Source: Anaerolineae bacterium
Lineage (GTDB): Bacteria > Chloroflexota > Anaerolineae > J102
Length of the DNA: 6,251 nt
Direction: 5' to 3'
Assembly: GCA_026992375.1 (NCBI GenBank)
Contig: JALXAF010000233.1
Location: 1-6,251 of the forward strand
In this document: positions 1-6,226 of the stretch, piece after piece
How the letters are laid out: each line of letters starts with the position of its first letter
How positions within the stretch are numbered: the first letter of the stretch is position 1
Notes under the pieces: model-generated
What the model saw: only the letters and a program-made list of their open reading frames with translations
Told to the model about the DNA's origin: nothing
Database searches by the model: none
Program-made: the position numbers and the translations under genes

Positions 1-776
1 CCCTTGTCGTAAAGCCGGATCTTGGCGTCCGGGCTGACGTCATCGTAGACGACCATCTTCTTGCTCCCCACCACGGTCATACGCCGCACCTTGTTGGGGT
101 CCAGCCAGCTCACGTGCACGCCCGCGGCCTGCCCGCCGGGGTACTCGAGATTCATGAACGCCACATCCTCGATGCCCGGCTGCAAATAGGCGTAGCCGTG
201 CGCGTCCACTCGCACAGGCGAGCCATCCAGCCAATAGTTGATGATGGAGATGTCGTGGGGAGCAAAATTCCACAGTGCATTCACATCCTGGCGCACGATG
301 CCCAGATTCAGGCGTTGGGCGTAAATGTAGTAGATATCGCCCAGCTCGCCCGAATCGATATACGCCTTCACCTGGCGCACGGCCGCATTGTAAAGAAACA
401 CATGCCCGACCATCAGGATCAATCCCCGGGCGTCGGCCAGAGCCACCAGCTTTCGGGCCTCGTCGCTGGAGCGGGCCAGAGGCTTTTCCACGAACGTATG
501 CTTGCCCGCCTGCAACGCGGCGCTGGCCAGCTTGAAATGGGTGTGCACGGGCGTGGCCAGCGCCACAGCGTCTACGTTCGGGTCGGCCAGCACGCTTTCG
601 AAATCCCCGGTCTGGCGGACGGCGGGATAGTTGGCGCCCACGCGTTGCAGCCGCGCGGGGTCCATATCGCACAGGGTGTGGAGATGGGCGTCGGGAAGGG
701 CGTTGAAATTGCGGGCCAGGTTCGGGCCCCAATGGCCTAGGCCCACAACCGCAACAGAAATGGAGGCTGAAGACAT
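1..776 (-). CDS. Gfo/Idh/MocA-family NAD(P)-dependent sugar oxidoreductase, 3' end cut by window
   Basis: Predicted cytoplasmic dehydrogenase acting on a sugar or nucleotide sugar with NAD(P); in polysaccharide loci such enzymes often oxidise UDP-HexNAc-type sugars, but the substrate is not readable here. Translating the minus strand from the ATG at 776 gives 258 codons with no stop before the window edge; family members usually have about 320-350 residues, so the C-terminus is missing. Visible features are an N-terminal Rossmann fold with VVGLGHWG (residues 10-17), an acidic C36-D37 after the second strand, ATPVHTH (74-80), the signature E97-K98-P99 with the presumed catalytic lysine, and a substrate-domain block LWNFAPHDIS (168-177) with H174-D175. 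The ATG at 776 puts the dinucleotide-binding loop at the expected distance; no Shine-Dalgarno sequence is evident. A 298-bp gap separates it from the transferase gene upstream, and it is clearly GC-richer. The family call is firm and the exact reaction is unknown. Confidence 0.95.
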   Translation of the reverse strand, partial: MSSASISVAVVGLGHWGPNLARNFNALPDAHLHTLCDMDPARLQRVGANYPAVRQTGDFESVLADPNVDAVALATPVHTHFKLASAALQAGKHTFVEKPLARSSDEARKLVALADARGLILMVGHVFLYNAAVRQVKAYIDSGELGDIYYIYAQRLNLGIVRQDVNALWNFAPHDISIINYWLDGSPVRVDAHGYAYLQPGIEDVAFMNLEYPGGQAAGVHVSWLDPNKVRRMTVVGSKKMVVYDDVSPDAKIRLYDK

Positions 777-1074
777 GCAAAAATGAAGAGGGGGAAAACC
801 TCTATACAGGACGCAGAGAGAAAAATGAACGACAGAAAAATAGAAAACTAAATGACAGAACGTCAACCGCAACCACAAGATTTTCCCATGCTCCGCCCGC
901 TCGCCGGATGATGAGCAAGCAAACCAAACAGAAGCAAACGACATCCGTCGGAGCTGAAAAGCTACAACGACAGACATCTATGACAGGGAAAAGCGCAGGA
1001 TGGAAGTACGGAAGGTTTCGCCGTGGATGAACCATATCCCCCGTGAATCATACTTTCATTTCTAAATTATACAC
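777..1074. other. Intergenic gap between sugar-phosphate transferase and oxidoreductase genes
   Basis: This 298-bp stretch shows no convincing gene. A 77-codon frame on the minus strand (802-1035) has no recognisable family features and a phenylalanine/cysteine-rich, shadow-like composition. No strong rho-independent terminator follows the transferase stop at 1075. A short AGCT-GAAA-AGCT hairpin (952-963) is too small to call. The gap does contain a promoter candidate for the oxidoreductase (837-866), so the two genes may be transcribed separately. Confidence 0.6.
837..866 (-). promoter_or_regulatory. Candidate sigma-70-type promoter for the oxidoreductase gene
   Basis: On the minus strand, TTGACG (861-866, five of six consensus bases) is followed after 18 bp by TATTTT (837-842, four of six). 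Transcription would begin near 830 and give a leader of about 54 nt before the ATG at 776. An alternative -10-like TATAGA at 801-806 lies closer to the gene but lacks a good -35 partner. This is pattern matching only, in AT-rich DNA, so confidence is low. Confidence 0.3.
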
Positions 1075-2538
1075 TTATCTCCCTTTCATCCCCAAAATGA
1101 CCTGGACAGTCTTGATCAAAACCGAAAAATCGACAAATGGCCCCAGGTGTTTGATGTAATAAAGATCGTATTGCAATTTGACGAAAGCATCTTCATCGGA
1201 AGCGCCATAACGATAGCGCACCTGCGCCCAGCCGGTGATGCCCGGCTTGACCGCGTGGCGCAATCCGTAAAATGGGATATCCTCGGAAAGCCGCTCAACC
1301 ATCTCGGGACGCTCGGGCCTGGGACCGATCAGCGTCATCTCCCCCTTCAACACATTCCAGAACTGGGGCAACTCATCCAGCCTGGTCCGTCGCAGAAATC
1401 TCCCCACGGGCGTGATGCGCGGGTCGTCCTCCTGCGCCCAGACCGCCCCCGTTTCAGCTTCTGCATTAGTCACCATAGAACGAAATTTGATAATCTCGAA
1501 CGTATTGCAATTTTCCCCCACGCGAGTCTGACGATAAAAAACAGCGCCGGGGTCGCTCAGCACATTGCCCAACCAGACAAAAGGTGTGAGCATCAACGTG
1601 AGCAATAATCCGGGAACCGCCAATAAGAGGTCGAAGATACGACGCAAGGCCAGATAAAAACGAAAACCCGAAGGGCGAGAGATGGGCAACAACACCGAAA
1701 GGTCTTGTCCTGCATGCTGCACCGGCACCCGCCCCGTCATGCGTTCATAGAGCATTGCCATCGTAGTCAGAGGAATGCCCATCTCATAACAGGCGAGAAT
1801 CGAACGGAACAGCTCGGGATTGATGCGTTGGGAGTGGGTGATGGCGATGATAATCTCATCGGGATTCATCTCCCGGGCCAAACGGATGAGATCAGGCCCG
1901 GAGCCCAGCACAGGCACGCCTCCCACATCAGTTCCCTGTTTGGCGGGATCATCATCAACGAAGCCCAGCAGTTCATAACCTGTTCCAAGATAGGGATTGC
2001 CCGTCTTGGAAGCCGTCTCCTGAATAGCCTCCACCAGGGTGCGTCCAGACCAACCAGCGCCAACAACCAGTGCTCGGTGCCGAAAAGAAGGCTGCGTAAA
2101 GACTGTGGCATAGATGAAACGCCACAATGTGACGCCCAAAAGCGCAGTAAGAAAGAAAACGACAATTTGCGTACGCCGGTTGGGCAGCACAGGCGTCAAA
2201 TACGGGATAAAAATGTAAATAGTCAACGTGATGAGCACTGAGGTGCCCGCCGCCCAAATAGAATGCACCGCACTGGCCGCTTTCGCGAGATCATAGACAT
2301 TGAAAAAACCGCTAATGATCAACCACAAGCCAGAAAGCAAAATCATATACCAGGGAAACCGATCCAGCAATCGAGAAAACACAGATTCTGGCCATAGCGA
2401 CAACATCAACAACAGCGCCCCATTGAGAATCGTCAAATCCACCACCGCCAGCAAAAACTGGCGTTCAGTGAACCGCAACGAAAGCCCTCCGCGACGTGCT
2501 TTCTCTAGCGAATCTACGTTACGGTGAGTTGCTTCCAT
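1075..2538 (-). CDS. Polyprenyl-phosphate sugar-1-phosphate transferase (WcaJ/WbaP-like initiating transferase)
   Basis: Integral membrane enzyme of 487 residues predicted to move a sugar-1-phosphate from a UDP-sugar (commonly Glc or Gal in this family) to undecaprenyl phosphate, the first step of repeat-unit assembly on the inner face of the cytoplasmic membrane. The N-terminus carries four likely transmembrane helices (about 27-48, 62-83, 95-115, 124-148), then a Rossmann-like domain with VVGAGWSG (158-165). The C-terminal catalytic domain starts with a membrane re-entrant helix (about 300-325, P319 in the expected helix break) and has KFRSM (351-355), the catalytic-type D388-E389 pair in TRLDELPQ, GPRPERPE (405-412), KPGITGWAQV (431-440) and YDLYYI (457-462). 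Length fits the large two-domain forms and no expected motif is missing. No Shine-Dalgarno sequence is visible before the ATG at 2538. The sugar specificity is unknown. Confidence 0.97.
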   Translation of the reverse strand: MEATHRNVDSLEKARRGGLSLRFTERQFLLAVVDLTILNGALLLMLSLWPESVFSRLLDRFPWYMILLSGLWLIISGFFNVYDLAKAASAVHSIWAAGTSVLITLTIYIFIPYLTPVLPNRRTQIVVFFLTALLGVTLWRFIYATVFTQPSFRHRALVVGAGWSGRTLVEAIQETASKTGNPYLGTGYELLGFVDDDPAKQGTDVGGVPVLGSGPDLIRLAREMNPDEIIIAITHSQRINPELFRSILACYEMGIPLTTMAMLYERMTGRVPVQHAGQDLSVLLPISRPSGFRFYLALRRIFDLLLAVPGLLLTLMLTPFVWLGNVLSDPGAVFYRQTRVGENCNTFEIIKFRSMVTNAEAETGAVWAQEDDPRITPVGRFLRRTRLDELPQFWNVLKGEMTLIGPRPERPEMVERLSEDIPFYGLRHAVKPGITGWAQVRYRYGASDEDAFVKLQYDLYYIKHLGPFVDFSVLIKTVQVILGMKGR

Positions 2539-2750
2539 ATGACAGAATAATCTCGCAAGTTGGAGGATAAACGCCTGGACGTATTACGATAGCGCAGGGG
2601 ACATCCGTATGATTCCGAATGATAATGTAGAATAGACTTCCCCGCAACAATGCTGCGTATTTTCGTTCGAAACACCCGCCAAATCTGCATTCTCAGAACT
2701 TCCGTAATGAGCGTTTTTCAGGGAAGACAAACATTCTCGTTAGACCGCAT
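2539..2750. other. Leader/intergenic region upstream of the sugar-phosphate transferase gene
   Basis: This is AT-richer, apparently noncoding DNA between the transferase start and the direct-repeat copy that borders the palindromic element. It holds a weak minus-strand promoter candidate (2619-2647). It also holds a 12-bp inverted repeat TTTCG-TT-CGAAA (2661-2672) upstream of that promoter and a 9-bp odd palindrome ATTCCGAAT (2612-2620) overlapping its -10 end. Either could be a protein-binding site, but both are short enough to arise by chance. No open frame here has family features. Confidence 0.5.
2619..2647 (-). promoter_or_regulatory. Weak promoter candidate for the sugar-phosphate transferase gene
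   Basis: On the minus strand, TTGCGG (2642-2647, three of six -35 consensus bases) is followed after 17 bp by TATCAT (2619-2624, five of six -10 bases). The predicted start near 2612 would leave a leader of about 74 nt before the ATG at 2538. The 378-bp gap between the glycosyltransferase operon and this gene makes an internal promoter plausible, but the -35 match is poor. Confidence 0.25.
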
Positions 2751-2762
2751 TTACAGTAATTC
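2751..2762. repeat. Left copy of 12-bp direct repeat flanking the palindromic element
   Basis: TTACAGTAATTC here is identical to 2917-2928. The identity stops at once on both sides (T2750 against G2916, G2763 against A2929). The pair brackets exactly 154 bp and looks like a target-site duplication. Confidence 0.8.
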
Positions 2763-2916
2763 GTAACCGCTAACGTACCCCGGTTAACAAACCACAAAGG
2801 GCGCAAAGGCACTAAGAACACGAAGAAAAAATGTATAAATTTCCCTTTGTGCCTTTGTGCCTTTGTGCCTTTGTGTCTTAGTGTTCTTAGTGGTTTTCGG
2901 GTGAGTACCTTAGTAG
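2763..2916. mobile_element. MITE/REP-like palindromic intergenic element (154 bp)
   Basis: A non-coding, insertion-like element with two long inverted arms, bordered by a 12-bp direct repeat. Position 2789 pairs with 2896, and the stem runs to 2816/2869 with 21 Watson-Crick pairs, 4 G-T (G-U in RNA) oppositions and 3 mismatches. After a short bulge, 2819-2825 pairs with 2861-2867. Further out, CTAACGTAC (2770-2778) matches the reverse complement of 2905-2913 at 8 of 9 bases, so imperfect terminal inverted repeats extend beyond the stem. Both arms are built from the same roughly 8-bp motif family (CCTTTGTG, CTTAGTG, CTTCGTG and complements). It begins directly after the glycosyltransferase stop codon, so its hairpin could also act as a terminator, RNA-stabilising structure or insulator in the minus-strand transcript. 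No transposase is present, so movement would need one supplied in trans. Mobility is inferred; the repeat structure is directly visible. Confidence 0.65.
2844..2892. repeat. Tandem octamer repeat CCTTTGTG with degenerate extension
   Basis: Four perfect consecutive copies of CCTTTGTG occupy 2844-2875. They are followed by the degenerate units TCTTAGTG (2876-2883) and TTCTTAGTG (2884-2892). The array is the right arm of the palindromic element. The left arm (2789-2825) carries the complementary units CACAAAGG, CACTAAG and CACGAAG. Copy number in such short arrays can change by slippage. Confidence 0.9.
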
Positions 2917-2928
2917 TTACAGTAATTC
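2917..2928. repeat. Right copy of 12-bp direct repeat, overlapping a stop codon
   Basis: Identical to 2751-2762. On the minus strand this copy reads GAA TTA CTG TAA, which is the last three codons and the stop of the glycosyltransferase gene. If an element inserted here, the duplication kept the reading frame and its stop intact. Confidence 0.8.
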
Positions 2929-4029
2929 AGCATAAACGCCCTCCACCTTCTTAAGCATCTGCGCCGCAGAAAACATAGTCAACGCCCGCAGCCGTCCGGC
3001 TTTGCCCAGCTTTTGGCGTAAGGCCCGGTTGCCTATCAGACGTTGCAATGCCACAGTCAGCCCTACAACATCCTTTCTCTCCACCAGGAATCCGGTCTCG
3101 CCATCTTTCACCAGCTCCCCGACGCCACCAACTTCCGAGGCGGTAACAGGCAACCCCGCCATCATCGCCTCGATGATAGTGTAAGGTAACCCCTCCCAAT
3201 CGGAAATCAAAACGAATATATCAGAGACATTCAAAATAGCGGGCACATCCGAATGCTCTCCCAGCATTATCACAGCTTCCGATAGCTTCCGCTTTCTGAT
3301 GTAGGCCTCTATCCCATCACGCAAAGGCCCGTCCCCCACAATCAATACCTTGCAAGACGGAACATTTTCGATAGCCGCCAATAGAGTCAGAACATCCTTG
3401 GGCGGAGCCAGACGCCCGACAAAGGTGACCACGACATCATCTTCACGTAATCCAAGAGATTTTCGCATGTCTCCTGAAAAAGGACGAAGGAATGGACTTG
3501 GATCGACGCCGTTATGGATGATGCGCAACTTCTCCGCAGGGGCGATGTGAAAATCCAACGCCAGATCGTAATCATGATTGGAAACACAAATGATTCTTGA
3601 CGTCTTGTAAGCGGCAACGCGCTCGAGAGCGGCGATAATGCGTCGTTTCCACATCGGACGCCCCTCGGTAAACGCCCAGCCATGAGCGGTAAACACGACA
3701 GCCTGCACACCATAAAACGCCGCCCCAAATCGCGCGGCCAGGCCCGCTTTGCTGCTGTGGGCATGAAGGATATCAGGCTGAAAGCGCTTGATCGATTGCA
3801 TCACGTATTGCAGAGCGCGCAGATCCGCTATCGGGTTCAGCGTCCGTACAAAGTATGGATTGGGGTAGACCTGTACGCCCAGTCGTTTGGCCTCATCCAC
3901 CAGGCGTGGTTCTGGCGCCGAGACCAAGCCGATAACATGCCCCTGTGTGCTAAAATGGCGCAGAAGCTGGAGCACGTGCATGGGGGCCCCGCCAAAACCG
4001 GCGGCAGTGACTACATAAAGAATTCTCAT
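2917..4029 (-). CDS. GT4-type (GT-B fold) glycosyltransferase
   Basis: A 370-residue cytoplasmic or membrane-associated enzyme predicted to transfer a sugar from a nucleotide donor to a growing lipid-linked oligosaccharide with retention of configuration. The N-terminal acceptor domain has the glycine loop GFGGAP (11-16), HAHSSKAG (89-96) and FTAHGWAF (113-120). The C-terminal donor domain has HNGVD (172-176), GRLAPPKD (205-212), VGDGP (231-235) and a complete EX7E motif, E279 to E287 within WEGLPYTIIEA, followed by GGVGE (301-305). Length is normal for the family. Its ATG overlaps the stop of the preceding glycosyltransferase gene by 4 bp (ATGA, 4026-4029), so translation is probably coupled; the Shine-Dalgarno signal is weak. 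It is the last gene before the palindromic element, which starts immediately after the stop. Donor and acceptor sugars cannot be deduced. Confidence 0.96.
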   Translation of the reverse strand: MRILYVVTAAGFGGAPMHVLQLLRHFSTQGHVIGLVSAPEPRLVDEAKRLGVQVYPNPYFVRTLNPIADLRALQYVMQSIKRFQPDILHAHSSKAGLAARFGAAFYGVQAVVFTAHGWAFTEGRPMWKRRIIAALERVAAYKTSRIICVSNHDYDLALDFHIAPAEKLRIIHNGVDPSPFLRPFSGDMRKSLGLREDDVVVTFVGRLAPPKDVLTLLAAIENVPSCKVLIVGDGPLRDGIEAYIRKRKLSEAVIMLGEHSDVPAILNVSDIFVLISDWEGLPYTIIEAMMAGLPVTASEVGGVGELVKDGETGFLVERKDVVGLTVALQRLIGNRALRQKLGKAGRLRALTMFSAAQMLKKVEGVYAELL

Positions 4030-5153
4030 CTATCGGTCCGCTCTCGGGATAATAACTGTCGATAGAGCGTTTCCCATTGCGAAACGACACGTTCCAGACT
4101 GTAAACCGCCTCGATCCTGGCTCTGCCCGCATCACCCATTTCGCGACGTTCATCCTCAGAAAGCGCCATCACGCGCAACATGGCCTCGGCCAACGCATCG
4201 GGCCTTTCAGGTGGAACGAGGTGGCCGGTGCGACCGTCATCGATGATTTCCCCCACCCCGCCCACGTCTGTGGCCACCACCGGCAACGCCGTCGCCGCGG
4301 CTTCCAGCAACACCATAGGCAGGCCCTCCCAGGCGGATGACATCACAAAGGCGTCTGCAGCGTTCATCAACGCCGGAACATCCTCGCGAACCCCCAGAAA
4401 CTGGACAGAATCCTCAAGATGGAGCTGATGAACCAGATTGTTCAGCTCTGGCCGCAGCCGCCCTTGCCCAGCAATGAACAATAGCGCCTCAGGCTTGGAG
4501 CGCCGGACGGCTGCAAAGGCCCGAATCATTGTCGGGTAGTCTTTGGCGGGATCAAGACGCCCAACCGCCAGCCAAAGAAAAGCGTTCCCCACGCCCAGCT
4601 CCCGCCTCAAGCGCGCCCGAACCTCTTTTTGCGGGCGAAACTTCTGGCAATCCACGCCATTGGGCAGATAATGGATTTTGCGCCGCGGCGCCGCTTTCAC
4701 TGCCACATAACGCTCCAGCCCCGCCCTGCTGACCTGTGTCATCAAATCGCACAGAGGATCTGTCAGACGATAGGCCCGCTCACGATTTCCGCCCCCCTCA
4801 TCGATATTATGCGCCGTACACAGCCATATTCTTCCTGGAACAAGGGGGCGCGTCACCCGCGCCAGCAAGTTGGCGTGCACCATGTGGCTGTGAACGATTT
4901 CGATTCGCCGTTGTCGGATAATGCGAGCGAGACGGAAGATAGCTCGCGGATCGGGCGAGCCCTTGCGCATTCCCAGCGTTTGCACAGAGACGCCTGCCCT
5001 CTCCAATTCATCGGTCAATGCTTGCGGCTTACGCATAGAAACCACATCGACGCGCCATCCCCGGGCCTGCAACCGCATCGCCAATTGCGCAACCTGAACT
5101 TCTGCGCCGCCGTACGCCAAAAAAGTGGTGAGAAACAAGATGCGACGATTCAT
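4026..5153 (-). CDS. GT4-type (GT-B fold) glycosyltransferase
   Basis: A 375-residue retaining glycosyltransferase predicted to add one sugar to the lipid-linked polysaccharide unit on the cytoplasmic side. The acceptor domain shows AYGGAE (13-18), HSHMVHAN (88-95) and CTAHN (112-116). The donor domain shows PNGVD (164-168), GRLDPAKD (198-205), GQGRLR (229-234), the complete EX7E pair E276 and E284 in WEGLPMVLLEA, and VGGVGE (297-302) followed by DGRTGHLV. It shares the general donor-domain pattern of the next gene downstream, so the two may be paralogues with different acceptors. The start overlaps the upstream stop by 4 bp (ATGA, 5150-5153). A GAGG Shine-Dalgarno-like stretch lies about 5 nt before the ATG, the best ribosome site in the window. 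The specific sugar is unknown. Confidence 0.96.
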   Translation of the reverse strand: MNRRILFLTTFLAYGGAEVQVAQLAMRLQARGWRVDVVSMRKPQALTDELERAGVSVQTLGMRKGSPDPRAIFRLARIIRQRRIEIVHSHMVHANLLARVTRPLVPGRIWLCTAHNIDEGGGNRERAYRLTDPLCDLMTQVSRAGLERYVAVKAAPRRKIHYLPNGVDCQKFRPQKEVRARLRRELGVGNAFLWLAVGRLDPAKDYPTMIRAFAAVRRSKPEALLFIAGQGRLRPELNNLVHQLHLEDSVQFLGVREDVPALMNAADAFVMSSAWEGLPMVLLEAAATALPVVATDVGGVGEIIDDGRTGHLVPPERPDALAEAMLRVMALSEDERREMGDAGRARIEAVYSLERVVSQWETLYRQLLSRERTDR

Positions 5154-6226
5154 GCAGCCCTCACAATCCTTTCAAAAAAAGCCAGTCGCTGCGCTTCCTT
5201 GACGCCGACATCAAGATGTTGAATGTCCGTGCGCTGCACCCGTTTTCCTTGCCACGCCGCCACAAACGCCTTGATCTCATCGAGATGGCTGGCTACATTC
5301 CTCTCTGCGTTGGGCAATTGCAAAAGAAAAGGCGCTCCGTCTGGAAAATCAGTATCTCTGTAACCGATAATAACCGGCAGGCCCGACGCGAGATACGCCC
5401 TCGTTTTCAATGGACAAGCCTCGTGCATTCCTATACGATGAAGCGCCAGGGTGCCAATAGCAACATCGGCCTGGGAGAGAATTCTCCGATAGTCACTCTC
5501 ACCCAAAACACCGTGCAAAAAGACATTGGCCGACGCCGTAGCAGTATGAATGCCAACGAGATCAAACCGCCATTCAGGCAACTGCGCCGCCAGCCACAGG
5601 ACTTTATCAACGCCATGCCACGGCTGGCCTTCTGTCCCCATAAAAACCAGACGTGGATGATCGGAAAGGGATGGCGGAAGTTGAGGGATAGAATCGAGAC
5701 GCACACCGTTGGCAATCACACAATGAGGTTTTGCAAAGCTGGCGAAATGAGGGCTTTCCGCCAGTTCATGAGTAACGAAAACCATTCCCGCCGCTTTTCC
5801 CAAAATCTTGCTCCGCGTCAAACGATTATAAGAACATCGGGGCGTTAAGCCCAGGCAAAACTCACGCACGTCATCGGTGTTTATTTCCACCACAACCAGG
5901 CTCTGTCTCATCAGACGTTCCATGCCCGGCATATACAGATCATATCGAAAATAAACGAGATCGGGTGATTGCCGGATGATCTGCCCTATCGCCCTTCGCC
6001 AAGCTTTCAAGCGCGAAGAAAGCCCATGGTAGCGATAGAAAAAAACAGGAATCTCTGGCAGATGTCGTCGCCATTCAGCATCCAGATCCCCCGCCGAGAT
6101 AACATGAACCGAGACTCGTTCGCCCTGATCGCACCATGCCATCACCTGCTGCGTCACCTTCTGAAAAACGCCGCTTTTGGCTCCTTCATTCCAATGTAGT
6201 AGATAGACTATGTCTTTCATGGTCAT
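5150..6226 (-). CDS. Divergent GT4-like glycosyltransferase lacking the second EX7E glutamate
   Basis: A 358-residue protein with the outline of a GT-B glycosyltransferase but more divergent than the two downstream enzymes. Visible features are an N-terminal NEGAKSGVFQKV segment (13-24) where relatives carry the glycine loop, YFRYDLY (92-98), FVTHEL (150-155), IANGVRLD (171-178) corresponding to the usual NGVD block, VFMGTEGQPWHGVD (194-207) opening the donor domain, and MHEACPLKTRAYLASGLPV (267-285). In the last block E269 matches the first glutamate of EX7E, but the second position is A277, within a segment otherwise like the common PLKxxEYLASGxPV. It may be an active variant or a glycosyltransferase-like protein with altered chemistry. 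Start: the ATG at 6226 may overlap an upstream stop (ATGA); a second in-frame ATG lies at 6220. No Shine-Dalgarno sequence is clear. Its stop overlaps the next gene by 4 bp. Confidence 0.88.
   Translation of the reverse strand: MTMKDIVYLLHWNEGAKSGVFQKVTQQVMAWCDQGERVSVHVISAGDLDAEWRRHLPEIPVFFYRYHGLSSRLKAWRRAIGQIIRQSPDLVYFRYDLYMPGMERLMRQSLVVVEINTDDVREFCLGLTPRCSYNRLTRSKILGKAAGMVFVTHELAESPHFASFAKPHCVIANGVRLDSIPQLPPSLSDHPRLVFMGTEGQPWHGVDKVLWLAAQLPEWRFDLVGIHTATASANVFLHGVLGESDYRRILSQADVAIGTLALHRIGMHEACPLKTRAYLASGLPVIIGYRDTDFPDGAPFLLQLPNAERNVASHLDEIKAFVAAWQGKRVQRTDIQHLDVGVKEAQRLAFFERIVRAA

Noticed and set aside
114..740. A 208-codon plus-strand frame opposite the oxidoreductase
   Set aside because: It is the antisense of a well-supported conserved gene, with no family features of its own.
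40..780. A long minus-strand frame with an Arg/Pro/Gly-rich product over the oxidoreductase gene
   Set aside because: It is an out-of-frame shadow in GC-rich DNA. The frame starting at ATG 776 gives a clear Gfo/Idh/MocA protein with all expected N-terminal motifs.
952..963. AGCT-GAAA-AGCT hairpin as a terminator or RNA element
   Set aside because: The stem is only 4 bp with no U-tract on the minus strand, so it is expected by chance.
802..1035. A 77-codon minus-strand frame in the gap between the transferase and oxidoreductase genes
   Set aside because: It has no recognisable domain, an odd Phe/Cys/Arg-rich composition, and a G-rich stretch too close to its ATG for a normal ribosome site. 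It also covers the promoter candidate for the downstream gene.
1705..2241. A 178-codon plus-strand frame opposite the sugar-phosphate transferase
   Set aside because: It is the antisense shadow of the Rossmann-like and membrane region of that gene.
2751..2928. CRISPR array
   Set aside because: The octamer units are contiguous with no spacers, and the two 12-mers occur only twice. The structure is a palindrome with tandem octamers.
4629..5848. Two plus-strand frames of about 200 codons (4629-5222 and 5216-5848) opposite the glycosyltransferases
   Set aside because: Both are antisense to conserved motifs of real genes and show no domain features or ribosome sites.
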